64,000 nucleotides of DNA from Pandoraea oxalativorans (GTDB lineage: Bacteria > Pseudomonadota > Gammaproteobacteria > Burkholderiales > Burkholderiaceae), in contig NZ_CP011253.3 of the NCBI RefSeq assembly GCF_000972785.3, positions 5,022,001-5,086,000 on the forward strand, written 5' to 3'. Below, piece after piece: positions 17,447-27,756 of this stretch; the stretch's first letter is position 1, and each line of letters starts with the position of its first letter. The notes under the pieces were generated by a model. That model was not told the origin of the DNA, did no database searches, and worked only from the letters and a program-made list of their open reading frames with translations. The position numbers and the translations under genes were made by a program.

Positions 17447-19894
17447 ATGCAACGCCCCAATGCCATTCACGCCGCCGGTGCGCTGGCCTTTGCCGTCACG
17501 ACGTGGAGCGCGTCCCTGCATGCTGCCGATGCTACGGCATCATCCGCCTCACCTTCCTCGCAAACGCTGACCGTTACCGGACTGTCGCAACCCGCCGACA
17601 TTCTGATCGATCGCAACGGCGTGCCGCACATCTTCGCTGCCAACGAGCGCGACGGCTTCTTCGTGCAAGGCTTCAATGCCGCGCGCGATCGTCTGTTCCA
17701 GATCGACCTCTGGCGACGCCGTGGGCTCGGCCAACTGTCCGAAGTGTTCGGCCGCGCCTACGTGGCGCAGGACGACGCGGCGAGACGTTTCGTCTACCGG
17801 GGCGATATGGCGACGGAGTGGCGTCGCTACGGACCCGACGCGAAACCGGCGGCGCAAGCGTTCGCTGCCGGGGTGAACGCCTACATCGACTGGCTCGCGC
17901 GGAACCCCGATCAGATACCGTACGAATTCCGAAAGGTCGGCTACTGGCCGGCCAAATGGTCGGCCGAGGACATCGTGCGCATTCGCAGCCACGGCCTCAC
18001 GCGCAACCTCAAGAGCGAAGTGGCGCGCGCCAAGGTCGTGTGTCGCGCATCGCTCGATGCGGACAGCGTGCGCGTCGGCCTGCAACCCGCGTGGAAGACG
18101 CAGGTGCCCGACGGCCTCGATCCCTGCCTGCCGGATGATCTGCTCAAGGTCTTCGACCTCGCCACGCAGGGCGTGAAGATCACCAGGGATTCACTGCAAC
18201 ACGCCAACGCGGACATCGTCCAACTCGCCGAGAACGGTCCTTACGACGTCTCCACCGAATCGGCGGAAGGCAGCAACAACTGGGTGGTCTCGCCGCAGAA
18301 GTCGGCCACGGGACGCGCCATCATGGCCAACGATCCGCACCGCGCCTATGCTGCGCCGAGTCTGCGCTACATCGTGCAGGTCAGCACGCCCACACTCAAC
18401 CTGATCGGCGCGGGTGAGCCTGCGATTCCCGGCGTCGCCATCGGTCACAACGGCACCATCGCCTTCGGCCTCACGATTTTCAACATCGATCAGGAAGATC
18501 TGTACGTCTACGAACTCAATCCGGCCAACCCAGATCAGTATCGTTACCAGGGCAAGTGGGTGCCGATGCGCACCGTGCACGAGACGATAGAAGTCCGCGA
18601 CGGCGCGCCGGTCCAGACCGACCTCAAGTTCACGAAGCACGGCCCGGTGATTTATGTGGATGCCGCGAAGCACCGCGCTTATGCCGTGCGTACTGCATGG
18701 CTGGAACCGGGCATGTCGCCGTACTTCGACGCCATGCGCTATATGCGCGCGAAAACCTATGCTCAGTTCCAGACAGCGCTCGACACTTGGGGCGCACCGA
18801 CCGTCAATCAGGTCTATGCAGATACCTCGGGCAACATCGGCTGGGTGCCGAGCGGCATGGCGCCGATTCGCCCGAACTGGGACGGCCTCATGCCCGTGCC
18901 CGGCGACGGACGCTATGAGTGGGCTGGCTTCTGGCGCCGCGATCAGTTGCCGTCCGCGTACAACCCGGCAAGCGGCTACTTCACAACGTCCAACGAAATG
19001 AACATGCCTGCGGGCTATCCCTACGCGCAGCGCAAGCTCGGCTTCGAGTGGACGAACGGCTCGCGACATGCGCGCATCGACGAAGTGCTGAAGGCAAAGG
19101 ATAAGGTCTCGCTCGAAGATTCGGAGCAGTTGCAGAACGACATCGTGTCGATCCCGGCGCGGCGTCTGATGGCGCTGCTCGCACCGCTGTCGAGCAACGA
19201 ACCGCGCACGGCTTCGGCCCTTAAGCTCCTGAAGGGATGGGACGCGCACATGGGTGCCGACTCGGCGCAGGCCGCACTGGAAGAGGTCTGGTTCAGCCGT
19301 CATCTGGGTCGCGCGTACAAGAACGCGGTACTGCCGAAGGCAGCCGCCGACACGTTCGATGCGCCCGACCCGGCATCGATGCTCGACGCGCTCGAACAAC
19401 CGGCTGCCCGCTTCGGCGAGAACGCTGCGGCCAAACGCGATGCCGTGCTGCTCGCGAGCCTTGGCGATGCATGGGACGAGATGGTCAAACTGCAAGGGGT
19501 CGATCCGGGCGCCTGGCGGTGGGGCAAGCTCCAGACAAACCTGAACGCCCATCCACTCGCCGACGCCGTGGACGCCGACATGCGCGCCAAACTCAACGTC
19601 GGTCCGTTGCCCAAGGGGGGTAGTCCGTTCACGCCCAACCAGTCGACGTACCGCGTGAGCGATTTCCGTCAGACGAACGGACCGTCGTTCCGGATCGCGG
19701 TCGACGTAGGGAACTGGGACAACACGCGTGCAATGAACTTGCCGGGTGAATCGGGCAACCCCGACAGCCCGCACTATCGCGATCTGGCGCAGAAGTGGCT
19801 CGACGGCGAGTACTTCAAGCTGCCGTACTCCCGCGAGGCCGTAGAAGCGGCGACGGAGTCGCGCCTGCACCTCGTGCCGGAGACGTCTCGTTGA
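17447..19894 (+). CDS. Penicillin acylase family N-terminal-nucleophile hydrolase
   Basis: Periplasmic Ntn-hydrolase of 815 residues. A signal peptide (about residues 1-27, ending SLHAAD) is followed by the alpha-chain region (ILIDRNGVPHIFAANERDGF, FNAARDRLFQIDLWRR), the processing site with catalytic Ser276 in EGSNNWVVSP, and the beta-chain with NDPHRAY and GNIGWVPSGMAPIRPNW. The family includes penicillin G acylase, cephalosporin acylases and AHL (quorum-signal) acylases. This one aligns best by feel with the general penicillin amidase group; the acyl substrate is not readable. AGGAGG lies just before the ATG. It stands alone, with no quorum-sensing genes nearby. Confidence 0.92.
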   Translation: MQRPNAIHAAGALAFAVTTWSASLHAADATASSASPSSQTLTVTGLSQPADILIDRNGVPHIFAANERDGFFVQGFNAARDRLFQIDLWRRRGLGQLSEVFGRAYVAQDDAARRFVYRGDMATEWRRYGPDAKPAAQAFAAGVNAYIDWLARNPDQIPYEFRKVGYWPAKWSAEDIVRIRSHGLTRNLKSEVARAKVVCRASLDADSVRVGLQPAWKTQVPDGLDPCLPDDLLKVFDLATQGVKITRDSLQHANADIVQLAENGPYDVSTESAEGSNNWVVSPQKSATGRAIMANDPHRAYAAPSLRYIVQVSTPTLNLIGAGEPAIPGVAIGHNGTIAFGLTIFNIDQEDLYVYELNPANPDQYRYQGKWVPMRTVHETIEVRDGAPVQTDLKFTKHGPVIYVDAAKHRAYAVRTAWLEPGMSPYFDAMRYMRAKTYAQFQTALDTWGAPTVNQVYADTSGNIGWVPSGMAPIRPNWDGLMPVPGDGRYEWAGFWRRDQLPSAYNPASGYFTTSNEMNMPAGYPYAQRKLGFEWTNGSRHARIDEVLKAKDKVSLEDSEQLQNDIVSIPARRLMALLAPLSSNEPRTASALKLLKGWDAHMGADSAQAALEEVWFSRHLGRAYKNAVLPKAAADTFDAPDPASMLDALEQPAARFGENAAAKRDAVLLASLGDAWDEMVKLQGVDPGAWRWGKLQTNLNAHPLADAVDADMRAKLNVGPLPKGGSPFTPNQSTYRVSDFRQTNGPSFRIAVDVGNWDNTRAMNLPGESGNPDSPHYRDLAQKWLDGEYFKLPYSREAVEAATESRLHLVPETSR

Positions 19895-19926
19895 TGAGGT
19901 AAGCCAGCCGTATTGCCGAAAATGAA

Positions 19927-19955
19927 ACAGCCGGTGGGTACGCCCCGCCGGCTGT
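19927..19955. terminator. Hairpin between acylase and MFS genes
   Basis: Eight-base-pair stem ACAGCCGG/CCGGCTGT with a 13-nt loop between two convergent genes. It lacks a U-tract on the plus strand, so terminator function is likely but not certain. Confidence 0.6.
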
Positions 19956-19991
19956 CTCGAGAACTGTCGTTACGGGGTTCAGCCGCTCGAC

Positions 19992-21491
19992 TCAATGACC
20001 GCCGGGCACGAACTCCGGCTTGTCGCGCTTCGTGCCGCGCGTGCTGTCGACGGCGTTCGTCGGCACCAGCATGAACAGCAGCATCACGCCAATCGAGATC
20101 GCGAGGATCGACAGGAACGTCAGGTGCAGCGAGTGTTGCAGCACCGCGCGAATCGCCTGATCAGCCAGCGACGACACCCCGCGATCTTCCAGCACGTGAC
20201 GCAGTTGGTCCGACGTCACCGGTGCCAGCCCGCTCGAATGCGTCAGGCCGAAGTTGAGCACAGCGCCGAAGAGCGTCGCGCCCAACGTGCTGCCGAGGTT
20301 ACGCGAGAAGATGTTCGACGCCGTGGCGCTACCACGCTCCGAGGGACCGACCAGTTCCTGAATCAGCACCAGCGCGCTCACGCTGCCCGTGCCCATCGAG
20401 AAGCCCATGATCAGCGAGCCGACACCGGCGAGCACGGGCGAGCTGCTCGGGCCGAGCAATGCGAAGACAAGGCCGCCGACCGGCATGAGCAGGCTGCCGC
20501 CGACCAGCACGCGACGCAGGCCGAAGCGCGTGAACGTCTTGGCGGCAATCGTCGAGCCGATCGGCCAGCCGACCATGATCATCGTCAGCGCCATACCGGC
20601 GACGACCGGCGTCTGACGCAAGACGCCCTGCGCGTACATCGGCAGGAAGGTCGTCAGGCCCATCAACACCATGCCCGAAAGCAGCGTCGCCGCATTTGCC
20701 GCTGCAATTGGACGACGACTCCACAGTGCAAACGAGATCATCGGATCCTTCGCGCGACGCTCCTGCCAGACGAACAGCAGCGACGCCAGGACGCAAACCA
20801 GCACACCCCCCCAGACGTGTGTGTCGGTGAAGGCATTGGCGTCCGTCAACGCGATCATCAGGCCCGCGACGGCAATCGTGAAGAACACCGCGCCCATGTA
20901 ATCGATGCTCGGACGCTGACGCGGTGCCTCTTCATGCAGATACGCGATGAAACCTGCCGCAGCCAGCAAACCGATCGGAATGTTGAGCCAGAAGATCCAT
21001 GACCAGGACATATCGCGAATGATCAGACCGCCCAGCATCGGGCCGAGCACGGCAGAGATGGCCCACACGCTCGCCAGATAGCCCTGCACCTTGCCGCGCT
21101 CGCTGATCGGGTAGTAATCGGCAATGATCACCAGACTGACCGGCTGAATGCACGCCGCGCCCACGCCTTGCAACAGGCGGAACGCGATCATCGCAGGCAT
21201 CGACCAGGCGAAACCGCCGCCCAGCGAGGCGACGAGAAACACGGCGATGCCTACGAGAATGACCGGTTTGCGTCCGTAAATGTCGGCGAGTTTGCCGAAC
21301 ACCACGGTCATGGCCGTCTGTGCGAGAAGGAAGGCGGAGAAAACCCAGCTATAGAGATTCAGGCCACCGAGTTGGGCCACGATTTGCGGCATAGCCGTCG
21401 AGATGATCGTGGCTTCGATGGCAACCATAGAGGTCGCCGCCATGACGGATGCCACAATCAATGGCCGCACGGAATTGCGTGTCGCAGACAT
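19992..21491 (-). CDS. DHA2 family MFS multidrug exporter
   Basis: Major facilitator protein of 499 residues with 14 predicted membrane helices, typical of the DHA2/EmrB-QacA drug:proton antiporter group. Motif D1-like (EATIISTAMPQI), motif A (GKLADIYGRKPVILVG) and motif C region (GPMLGGLIIRDMSWSWIFW and NIPIGL) are present. EmrB-type proteins normally pair with an EmrA adaptor; none is adjacent, so it may act alone in the inner membrane. No regulator gene flanks it, and 536 bp without a convincing gene lie upstream. Confidence 0.9.
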   Translation of the reverse strand: MSATRNSVRPLIVASVMAATSMVAIEATIISTAMPQIVAQLGGLNLYSWVFSAFLLAQTAMTVVFGKLADIYGRKPVILVGIAVFLVASLGGGFAWSMPAMIAFRLLQGVGAACIQPVSLVIIADYYPISERGKVQGYLASVWAISAVLGPMLGGLIIRDMSWSWIFWLNIPIGLLAAAGFIAYLHEEAPRQRPSIDYMGAVFFTIAVAGLMIALTDANAFTDTHVWGGVLVCVLASLLFVWQERRAKDPMISFALWSRRPIAAANAATLLSGMVLMGLTTFLPMYAQGVLRQTPVVAGMALTMIMVGWPIGSTIAAKTFTRFGLRRVLVGGSLLMPVGGLVFALLGPSSSPVLAGVGSLIMGFSMGTGSVSALVLIQELVGPSERGSATASNIFSRNLGSTLGATLFGAVLNFGLTHSSGLAPVTSDQLRHVLEDRGVSSLADQAIRAVLQHSLHLTFLSILAISIGVMLLFMLVPTNAVDSTRGTKRDKPEFVPGGH

Positions 21492-22027
21492 GTGTTTTTA
21501 TGAAGTGGGGGATACGGCGTAACAACTTGCGAGAAAGGCGCAACACCGTGTCAGGTGCAGCAGCCGCTGCCAGATGGCGGAAGACGGGGATCGAACGTGG
21601 CGGTCGTGCCGCACGCGTAGTCAAGACGACTTGGGCCTGGCGATGGCCACAAGCATAGCCGAATGCGACAAAACACGTGCGACGCGCATCGGCGCGGACA
21701 AGCGCTCGACGCACAACCTATGCTGGCCGCGGATTCACACGGTGCGCGAAGACAAGACCCTGATCGGATTCCGGTTTTGGAAGGTGCCGGGCGACGATCC
21801 GGGAAGCGAATCGCGAACGCTGCCGCTCGCCATTTCCCCCTCACGTCGGCACGTTTCGACTCGTTGCCGTGGAGCGACACGCGCCGTCCCGAAATCCGAC
21901 GTGAACTTGCGGCCTATCGTCGCAGGGGTCGCAGGGGGCACCGGGGTCGCAGCGCGAAGCACCCCGAATTATCGCCAGGTGAGAATTTCCGCCCGATGGC
22001 GCGTCGGGCGCATCGGGCGGATGCCGT
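21492..22027. other. Gene-poor stretch upstream of the MFS gene
   Basis: Open frames of 100-160 codons exist here on both strands, but they are arginine-rich, lack ribosome sites and overlap each other, so I do not call a gene. Near 21920-21955 GTCGCAGG(G) recurs three times at short spacing. The segment must hold the promoter of the MFS gene at its left edge. Confidence 0.5.
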
Positions 22028-22285
22028 TCAGGCCGTGCCGCGATTGCGCTTGATCACACCATAGATCGCCAGCAGCACGATGGCGCCGATGATCGAAGCG
22101 ATCCAGCCTGCGGACTGGCCTTCCGAATACAGGTGGAGAAACTGACCGACATACTTGGCGAGCAGTGCGCCCGCGATGCCGAGGATGATCGTCATGATGA
22201 TGCCCATGCTGTCCCGCCCGGGATGCAGGGCGCGTGCAATGAGACCGACGACCAGACCGACCACGATAGTGCCGATGATGCCCAT
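22028..22285 (-). CDS. GlsB/YeaQ/YmgE family membrane protein
   Basis: Hydrophobic 85-residue protein with three glycine-rich membrane helices: MGIIGTIVVGLVVGLIARAL, IIMTIILGIAGALLAKYVGQ and ASIIGAIVLLAIYGVIKR. The LHPGRDSMG loop after helix 1 is the hallmark of the transglycosylase-associated/GlsB/YeaQ family. These proteins are widespread and stress-linked but of unknown biochemical role. The ATG at 22285 is preceded by GGAG at the right distance; the longer frame to 22405 is not hydrophobic and not conserved. Confidence 0.9.
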   Translation of the reverse strand: MGIIGTIVVGLVVGLIARALHPGRDSMGIIMTIILGIAGALLAKYVGQFLHLYSEGQSAGWIASIIGAIVLLAIYGVIKRNRGTA

Positions 22286-22593
22286 GACGAATCTCCAAGG
22301 ATGGGAACCCGAACGCAGTATAGACCCGATTTCCGAAGACCCACACCCAATATGTGAACCGGACGTCGCCCGCCCGCCGACGGCTTGCGACATCTGATAT
22401 ATCAAGCGAATTCCGCCCGACCACCCTCCTGCGGCAGGCCTTCGCTATGCCGGGTATAAGGGATGACTATTTGTCAAAACCCGACGGCTGCGCGATGATG
22501 CGGCACGCTGCCCCAATGCGCGGGCACGCCGGGCCAATGAAACGGGCATCGCGTCGACGCGCTATAATCAGGAGCTATTGGATCCCCCACACC
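22286..22593 (+). promoter_or_regulatory. Intergenic region with the hemA promoter
   Basis: No gene is supported in these 308 bp. TATAAT at 22563-22568 is a consensus -10 box placed 25 bp before the hemA ATG; no good -35 hexamer is seen at 17 bp. On the other side the region must hold the glsB promoter. Confidence 0.5.
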
Positions 22594-23880
22594 ATGCAAC
22601 TGCTCGCTCTCGGCCTGAACCACCATACGGCGCCCGTCTCGCTGCGCGAACGGGTGGCGTTTCCGTTCGAGCGGATCGAGCCGGCGCTGGCGGGCCTCAA
22701 GAGTCTGTGGACCGGCAGCGGCAAGTTGAGCGCGCCCGAGGCCGCCATCCTCTCGACGTGCAACCGCACCGAGATCTATTGCGTGACGGACGATGCCGCG
22801 GCGCGTGAGCGCGCGGTGCACTGGCTGTCCCAGTTCCACAACATTCCCGCCAGCGACCTCGCCCCCCATTTGTACGCCCTGCCCCAGTCCGACGCCGTGC
22901 GTCACGCCTTTCGCGTGGCCAGCGGTCTGGACTCGATGGTGCTGGGTGAAACGCAGATTCTCGGGCAGTTGAAGGACGCCGTGCGCACCGCCGCCGAGGC
23001 GGGTGCGCTGGGCACGTATCTGAACCAGCTTTTCCAGCGCACGTTCGCGGTAGCCAAGGAAGTCCGTGGCCAGACCGAGATCGGTGCGCATTCGGTGTCG
23101 ATGGCCGCTGCGGCGGTGCGTCTTGCACAGCGTATTTTCGAGAGCATCAGCACGCAGAAGGTGCTGTTCATCGGCGCGGGCGAGATGATCGATCTGTGCG
23201 CGACACACTTCGCCGCGCAAAATCCGAAAGCCCTGTACATCGCCAACCGGACGGCCGAACGCGGCGAGAAGCTCGCCGAGCGTCTGGGCGGCACGGCGAT
23301 CCGTCTGTCGGAGTTGCCGCAACGTCTGCACGAGTTCGACATCGTCGTGTCCTGCACGGCGAGTACGTTGCCGCTGATCGGGCTGGGCGCTGTCGAGCGG
23401 GCCATCAAGGCACGTAAGCACAAGCCGATGTTCATGGTCGATCTGGCCGTGCCGCGCGACATCGAACCGGAAGTCGGTCGTCTGACCGACGTTTTCCTGT
23501 ACACCGTCGACGATCTCGGCGCGGTCGTGCGCGAAGGCAACGCGCTGCGTCAGGCAGCCGTTGCGCAAGCCGAAGCGATCATCGAGACGCGCGTGCAGAA
23601 CTTCATGCAATGGCTCGACGCGCGCAGCGTCGTGCCGGTCATTCGCGATATCCACGGCACTGCCGAGGCCATGCGTGTGGCCGAACTCGAGCGTGCCCAG
23701 CGCATGCTCGCGCGTGGCGACGACCCTGCCGCCGTGCTCGAAGCCCTGTCCCAGTCCCTCACCAAGAAATTCCTGCACGGCCCGACGCACGCGCTCAATA
23801 CGGCGCGCGGCGATTCGCGCGAGCAAATCATCCACCTCATTCCCGAACTGTTTCGCACCTCGGGATCCGCCGACAAATAG
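22594..23880 (+). CDS. hemA: Glutamyl-tRNA reductase
   Basis: First enzyme of the C5 heme pathway: reduces glutamyl-tRNA to glutamate-1-semialdehyde with NADPH. 428 residues. The N-terminus [17 protein letters not shown] is family-typical, the catalytic cysteine is Cys56 in [10 protein letters not shown], the NADPH-binding region contains [12 protein letters not shown], and the C-terminal helices form the dimer domain. The ATG at 22594 fits the conserved N-terminus; 80 further codons upstream are not homologous. The stop codon (23878-23880) is directly followed by the prfA ATG, so hemA-prfA-prmC form an operon as in many proteobacteria. Confidence 0.98.
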   Translation: MQLLALGLNHHTAPVSLRERVAFPFERIEPALAGLKSLWTGSGKLSAPEAAILSTCNRTEIYCVTDDAAARERAVHWLSQFHNIPASDLAPHLYALPQSDAVRHAFRVASGLDSMVLGETQILGQLKDAVRTAAEAGALGTYLNQLFQRTFAVAKEVRGQTEIGAHSVSMAAAAVRLAQRIFESISTQKVLFIGAGEMIDLCATHFAAQNPKALYIANRTAERGEKLAERLGGTAIRLSELPQRLHEFDIVVSCTASTLPLIGLGAVERAIKARKHKPMFMVDLAVPRDIEPEVGRLTDVFLYTVDDLGAVVREGNALRQAAVAQAEAIIETRVQNFMQWLDARSVVPVIRDIHGTAEAMRVAELERAQRMLARGDDPAAVLEALSQSLTKKFLHGPTHALNTARGDSREQIIHLIPELFRTSGSADK

Positions 23881-24963
23881 ATGAAAGCGAGCATGCAAGC
23901 CAAGCTCGACCAATTGACGCAACGTCTGGTAGAGCTTGATGGCCTATTGAGCCAGGGCGACGTTACCCGCGACCTGGACAACTACCGCAAGCTCACGCGC
24001 GAACATGCCGAGCTCGCGCCTGTCGTCGCGCAATATCAGCAATATCGCCAGGCGCTGGGGGATGTCGCCGCCGCACAGGAAATGGCGTCGGATCCGGAGA
24101 TGCGCGAGTTCGCCGAAGACGAAGCCGCGAACGCCCGCGCCCGCATGGAAGATCTGGAAGGCACGCTGCAACGCATGTTGCTGCCGCGCGATCCCAACGA
24201 CGACCGCAACATCTATCTCGAAATCCGTGCGGGCACCGGCGGCGACGAGTCGGCGCTGTTCGCGGGCGATCTGCTGCGCATGTACTCGCGCTATGCGGAG
24301 CGTCAACGCTGGCAGGTCGAAATCATGTCGGCGAGCGAATCGGATCTGGGCGGGTACAAGGAAGTCATTGTCCGGCTCGTGGGTCAGGGCGCGTACTCGC
24401 GTCTGAAGTTCGAGTCGGGTGGCCATCGCGTGCAGCGTGTGCCCGCCACCGAAACGCAGGGTCGCATTCACACGTCCGCCTGCACCGTGGCCGTGATGCC
24501 GGAAGCGGACGATGTCGCCGACGTCGAAATCAATCCGGCCGACATTCGCATCGATACGTTCCGGGCGTCAGGCGCGGGCGGTCAGCACGTCAACAAGACG
24601 GATTCGGCCGTGCGCATCACGCACTTGCCCACGGGCATCGTCGTGGAGTGTCAGGACGACCGCTCGCAACACCGCAACAAGGACAAGGCGCTCAAGGTGC
24701 TCGCCGCGCGCATCAAAGATGCGCAACTGCGTGCGCAGCAGGCCAAGGAAGCCGCCACCCGCAAGAGCCTGATCGGCTCGGGCGACCGCTCCGAGCGCAT
24801 TCGCACGTACAACTTCCCGCAGGGGCGGATGACGGATCACCGCATCAACCTCACGCTCTACAAGCTCGAATACATCATGGACGGCGATCTCGACGAGATG
24901 ATTAACGCACTGGTGACCGAGCATCAGGCGGAATTGCTGGCGTCGCTGGGCGAGGCGGCCTGA
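23881..24963 (+). CDS. prfA: Peptide chain release factor 1
   Basis: RF1 recognises UAA and UAG stop codons and triggers peptide release. 360 residues, the normal length. The codon-reading motif P188-A-T190 and the catalytic GGQ (233-235, in [15 protein letters not shown]) are both present. The start [11 protein letters not shown] matches the usual RF1 N-terminus and begins at the base after the hemA stop. Its TGA shares one base with the ATG of prmC, the enzyme that methylates the GGQ glutamine. Confidence 0.98.
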   Translation: MKASMQAKLDQLTQRLVELDGLLSQGDVTRDLDNYRKLTREHAELAPVVAQYQQYRQALGDVAAAQEMASDPEMREFAEDEAANARARMEDLEGTLQRMLLPRDPNDDRNIYLEIRAGTGGDESALFAGDLLRMYSRYAERQRWQVEIMSASESDLGGYKEVIVRLVGQGAYSRLKFESGGHRVQRVPATETQGRIHTSACTVAVMPEADDVADVEINPADIRIDTFRASGAGGQHVNKTDSAVRITHLPTGIVVECQDDRSQHRNKDKALKVLAARIKDAQLRAQQAKEAATRKSLIGSGDRSERIRTYNFPQGRMTDHRINLTLYKLEYIMDGDLDEMINALVTEHQAELLASLGEAA

Positions 24964-25838
24964 TGACGCCGGATGGGCAGAACGCGCAGGACGGCAGCGC
25001 AGCGCCCGTCGGGGTGGCCACCGTCGCGACGCTGTTGCGCGAGCCGGGCCTGCCGCCCCTGGAGTCGCGCATTCTGCTCTCGCACGTGCTCGGCTGGAGC
25101 CGTACGCAACTGATTACCCGCGACCGCGAGCCGCTCGCGCCCGAGACGGTCGCCGTCTACCGGACCTTGCATGCGCGTCGCGTGGCGGGCGAACCCATCG
25201 CCTATCTCACCGGTACGCGGGAATTCTTCGGACTGGTGCTCAACGTCAGCCCCTCGGTCCTCATCCCCCGGCCTGAAACGGAACTGCTCGTGGAGCTGGC
25301 GCTGGCGCGCATCGAAGGACGTCAGACGCCGCGCGTGCTCGATCTTGGCACCGGCAGCGGGGCGATTGCGCTGGCCATCGCCCATAGCCGCCCCGACGCG
25401 CGCGTCACGGCGCTCGACCGATCCGCCGACGCCCTCGACGTCGCCCGTGAAAACGCCCGTCAACTCGGGCTGGACGGCCGCGTCCGGTTCCTGGCGAGCG
25501 ATTGGTATGACGCACTGCCCGCTGACGAGCCCCCCTTCGACCTCATCGTCTCCAATCCGCCCTACATCGTGTCGGGCGACGAACACCTCTCGCAGGGTGA
25601 CCTGCGCTTCGAGCCGGTCGACGCCCTGACCGACCACGCCGACGGTCTCGCCGCCCTGCGCGTCATCGTAGCGGGCGCGCCGCAGCGTCTGCTGCCCGAT
25701 CGCTGGCTGCTGTGCGAGCACGGCTACCATCAGGCCGCGGATGTCCGCTCGCTTTGCACGGCGGCGGGTTTCACGGACGTGGCCTCCGAGCGCGACCTCT
25801 CGGGCATCGAGCGCACGACCGGTGGACGCCGCCCCTGA
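24963..25838 (+). CDS. prmC: Release factor glutamine methyltransferase
   Basis: S-adenosylmethionine-dependent methyltransferase that modifies the glutamine of the GGQ motif of RF1 and RF2. 291 residues. An N-terminal helical domain binds the release factor; the Rossmann domain shows VLDLGTGSGAIALAIA (SAM site) and the catalytic NPPY in LIVSNPPYIVSG. PRPETELLVE before the SAM motif is also family-typical. It overlaps prfA by one base, matching its function on that protein. Confidence 0.97.
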   Translation: MTPDGQNAQDGSAAPVGVATVATLLREPGLPPLESRILLSHVLGWSRTQLITRDREPLAPETVAVYRTLHARRVAGEPIAYLTGTREFFGLVLNVSPSVLIPRPETELLVELALARIEGRQTPRVLDLGTGSGAIALAIAHSRPDARVTALDRSADALDVARENARQLGLDGRVRFLASDWYDALPADEPPFDLIVSNPPYIVSGDEHLSQGDLRFEPVDALTDHADGLAALRVIVAGAPQRLLPDRWLLCEHGYHQAADVRSLCTAAGFTDVASERDLSGIERTTGGRRP

Positions 25839-25918
25839 GCGGACGCCGACGGGCGGCGCAGAAAACCGCTAAAATGCCGGATACGCCGACTTTCCGGCAT
25901 CCCCACGGGCTTCCGAAC

Positions 25919-26233
25919 ATGACTACCCAGCAACGTATCCAGCAAATCGTCTCCGAGCACCCCGTCGTCCTTTTCATGAAGGGCAACGCGCAATTCCCGC
26001 AGTGCGGTTTTTCCGGCCGTGCCGTCCAGATTCTGAAGGCATGCGAAGTCAACGACCTGTTCACGGTCAACGTGCTGGAAGACAACGAAATCCGCGAGGG
26101 CGTGAAGGAATTCGCCAACTGGCCGACGATCCCGCAGCTCTACATCAAGGGCGAATTCATCGGCGGCTCGGACATCATGATGGAGATGTACAACAGCGGC
26201 GAACTCAAGCAGATCATCGCCGAACTGGCCTAA
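25919..26233 (+). CDS. grxD: Monothiol glutaredoxin (Grx4-type)
   Basis: Monothiol glutaredoxin of 104 residues with active site CGFS (in FPQCGFSGRAVQIL), the glutathione/Fe-S contact WPTIPQLYIKGEFIGG and the C-terminal GSDIMMEMYNSGEL. Proteins of this class bind and transfer [2Fe-2S] clusters with BolA-type partners. Start at the ATG at 25919 (M-T-T-Q-Q-R-I-Q), matching the family; the longer frame overlaps prmC. It lies 80 bp after prmC on the same strand. Confidence 0.97.
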   Translation: MTTQQRIQQIVSEHPVVLFMKGNAQFPQCGFSGRAVQILKACEVNDLFTVNVLEDNEIREGVKEFANWPTIPQLYIKGEFIGGSDIMMEMYNSGELKQIIAELA

Positions 26234-26279
26234 GTCGTCTGAGTCACCTGAGCGCCGGATCTCTCCGACCGATAAGTCG

Positions 26280-26906
26280 ATGACCCTATCGACCTTATCG
26301 ACGGGTGCCGCCCGAACGTCCGCACCTTCGCGTCTGATCGTTGCCATTACCGGCGCGACGGGCGCGGTGTACGGCGTGCGCCTGCTCGAACGCCTACGCG
26401 CAATGGGCGGCGTCGAAACGCATCTGATGGTCTCGAGTGCTGGCTGGCTTACGCTGCGCCACGAACTCGGGCTGGACCGCTCGGACGTGCAGGCGCTCGC
26501 CGATCAGTACCACAGCGTGCGGGAGATCGGCGCGAACATCGCCAGCGGTTCGTTTGCCACGGCTGGCATGGTCGTCGCGCCCTGCTCGATGAAGACGCTC
26601 GCAAGCGTCGCCCACGGGCTATCCGACAATCTGATCGCCCGTGCCGCCGACGTCACCCTGAAGGAGCGCCGCCGTCTGGTATTGATGGTGCGTGAGACGC
26701 CCTTCAACCTCGCGCATCTGCGCAACATGACGGCCGTCACCGAAATGGGCGGCATCGTGTACCCGCCGCTGCCTGCGTTCTACAACCGCCCGGCATCGCT
26801 CGACGCGATGGTCGACGACACCGTCGCCCGCGTGATCGATCTGTTCGGGATTGCACCGCCCGTCGCCTCAAGCTGGGACGGTCTGGGCAAGGACGTCGAA
26901 GGCTGA
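26280..26906 (+). CDS. ubiX: Flavin prenyltransferase UbiX
   Basis: Makes prenylated FMN, the cofactor of the UbiD decarboxylase in ubiquinone synthesis. 208 residues. ITGATGAVYGVRLLE is the FMN-binding start, FATAGMVVAPCSMKTLASVAHG (middle) and VRETPFNLAHLRNM carry the conserved active-site residues, and MGGIVYPPLPAFYNRP closes the site. Relevant to the window's UbiH-type hydroxylase, which acts in the same pathway. Forty-six bases separate it from grxD. Confidence 0.96.
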   Translation: MTLSTLSTGAARTSAPSRLIVAITGATGAVYGVRLLERLRAMGGVETHLMVSSAGWLTLRHELGLDRSDVQALADQYHSVREIGANIASGSFATAGMVVAPCSMKTLASVAHGLSDNLIARAADVTLKERRRLVLMVRETPFNLAHLRNMTAVTEMGGIVYPPLPAFYNRPASLDAMVDDTVARVIDLFGIAPPVASSWDGLGKDVEG

Positions 26907-26953
26907 GCGCCGCGCGCGCCGACTCTGGCGCACACGGCCCCCCTCCCGCTCGT

Positions 26954-27505
26954 TTATCTCACGCCATCGACCCAGCGTTGCAGTGTGTCGAGCGCGCCCT
27001 GCGATTGTCCGGCGGCGGACTCCGGCGTCTGCATGCATAGTTCCAGCATGATCTCGTTCGGATCGAGCAGATAGAGATGTTCTCCGTCTCCATGACGCTC
27101 GGCGGCAAAAGGCACCTCGTGAGCCGTCAGACGCGCCTTCCAGCGCTCCAGCGCTTCAAGATCACGCACGCGCAGCGCGACGTGATGAATCTGAGTGGCG
27201 GGTGTGTCGGGGTGCGGTTCCGGCGCGAGGCCGTCGCAATTAAAAAACGCCAGTGCCTGGCCGGGTTCGATCTGGTAGCTGACGAGCAGATAGGGCTTGC
27301 CCCACAACCGGCTCATGCCGGTCTGCGCCCCTGCGAGTGTGAAACCCATCACATCGACGTAGAATCGGTGCGTGAGCGTCGCGTCGTAGCTTGGATACGC
27401 GACGTGATCGATGGCCACCGGCGCGAGCGCCGGTGCAGCGGGCGCAGCCCGCCCGTGGGCCGTGGCGTCGGCGGCAGAAGTGGGATCCAGCATCGCCTGG
27501 TTCAT
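26954..27505 (-). CDS. VOC family (glyoxalase/dioxygenase fold) protein
   Basis: Metal-binding VOC protein of 183 residues with two beta-alpha-beta-beta-beta modules. Candidate ligands are His in IDHVAYPS, His in IHHVALRV and Glu in NEIMLELC, the usual two-His-one-Glu set. The fold includes glyoxalase I, fosfomycin-resistance proteins and extradiol dioxygenases; the sequence does not tell which. The N-terminal 28 residues are Ala/Pro-rich and unstructured. It converges with ubiX and stands alone. Confidence 0.85.
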   Translation of the reverse strand: MNQAMLDPTSAADATAHGRAAPAAPALAPVAIDHVAYPSYDATLTHRFYVDVMGFTLAGAQTGMSRLWGKPYLLVSYQIEPGQALAFFNCDGLAPEPHPDTPATQIHHVALRVRDLEALERWKARLTAHEVPFAAERHGDGEHLYLLDPNEIMLELCMQTPESAAGQSQGALDTLQRWVDGVR

Positions 27506-27756
27506 CTCGATCCCCCGGACGGCAAAGTCGTGATGGCATTCGGGAAACTGCGCCTGTAGTGTAGTCCTGCAACCTGCGTGGCATCAACCGAGTGTCAGCC
27601 GGACCCGCATGGACTATAGTGAAAACGCCACACTTTGCGTGCCGGACCGCATGGTTGCGTCTTTCCAGGGACTGTCGCATCAATGCGCCTGCCCCGGAAA
27701 CCGCGCCCGCCACGCATCCCCCCAGTGGTGTGAGATGTACGCGACCGGAGTTTGTC

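Noticed and set aside
21576..21598. tRNA-like T-loop sequence (GTTCGATCC on the minus strand)
   Set aside because: The flanking bases do not pair into a T-stem and no acceptor, D or anticodon arm is present.
21574..22064. Overlapping frames of 130-160 codons on the plus strand
   Set aside because: Two frames compete over the same DNA, neither has a ribosome site, and the protein composition is Arg-rich and unlike real genes.
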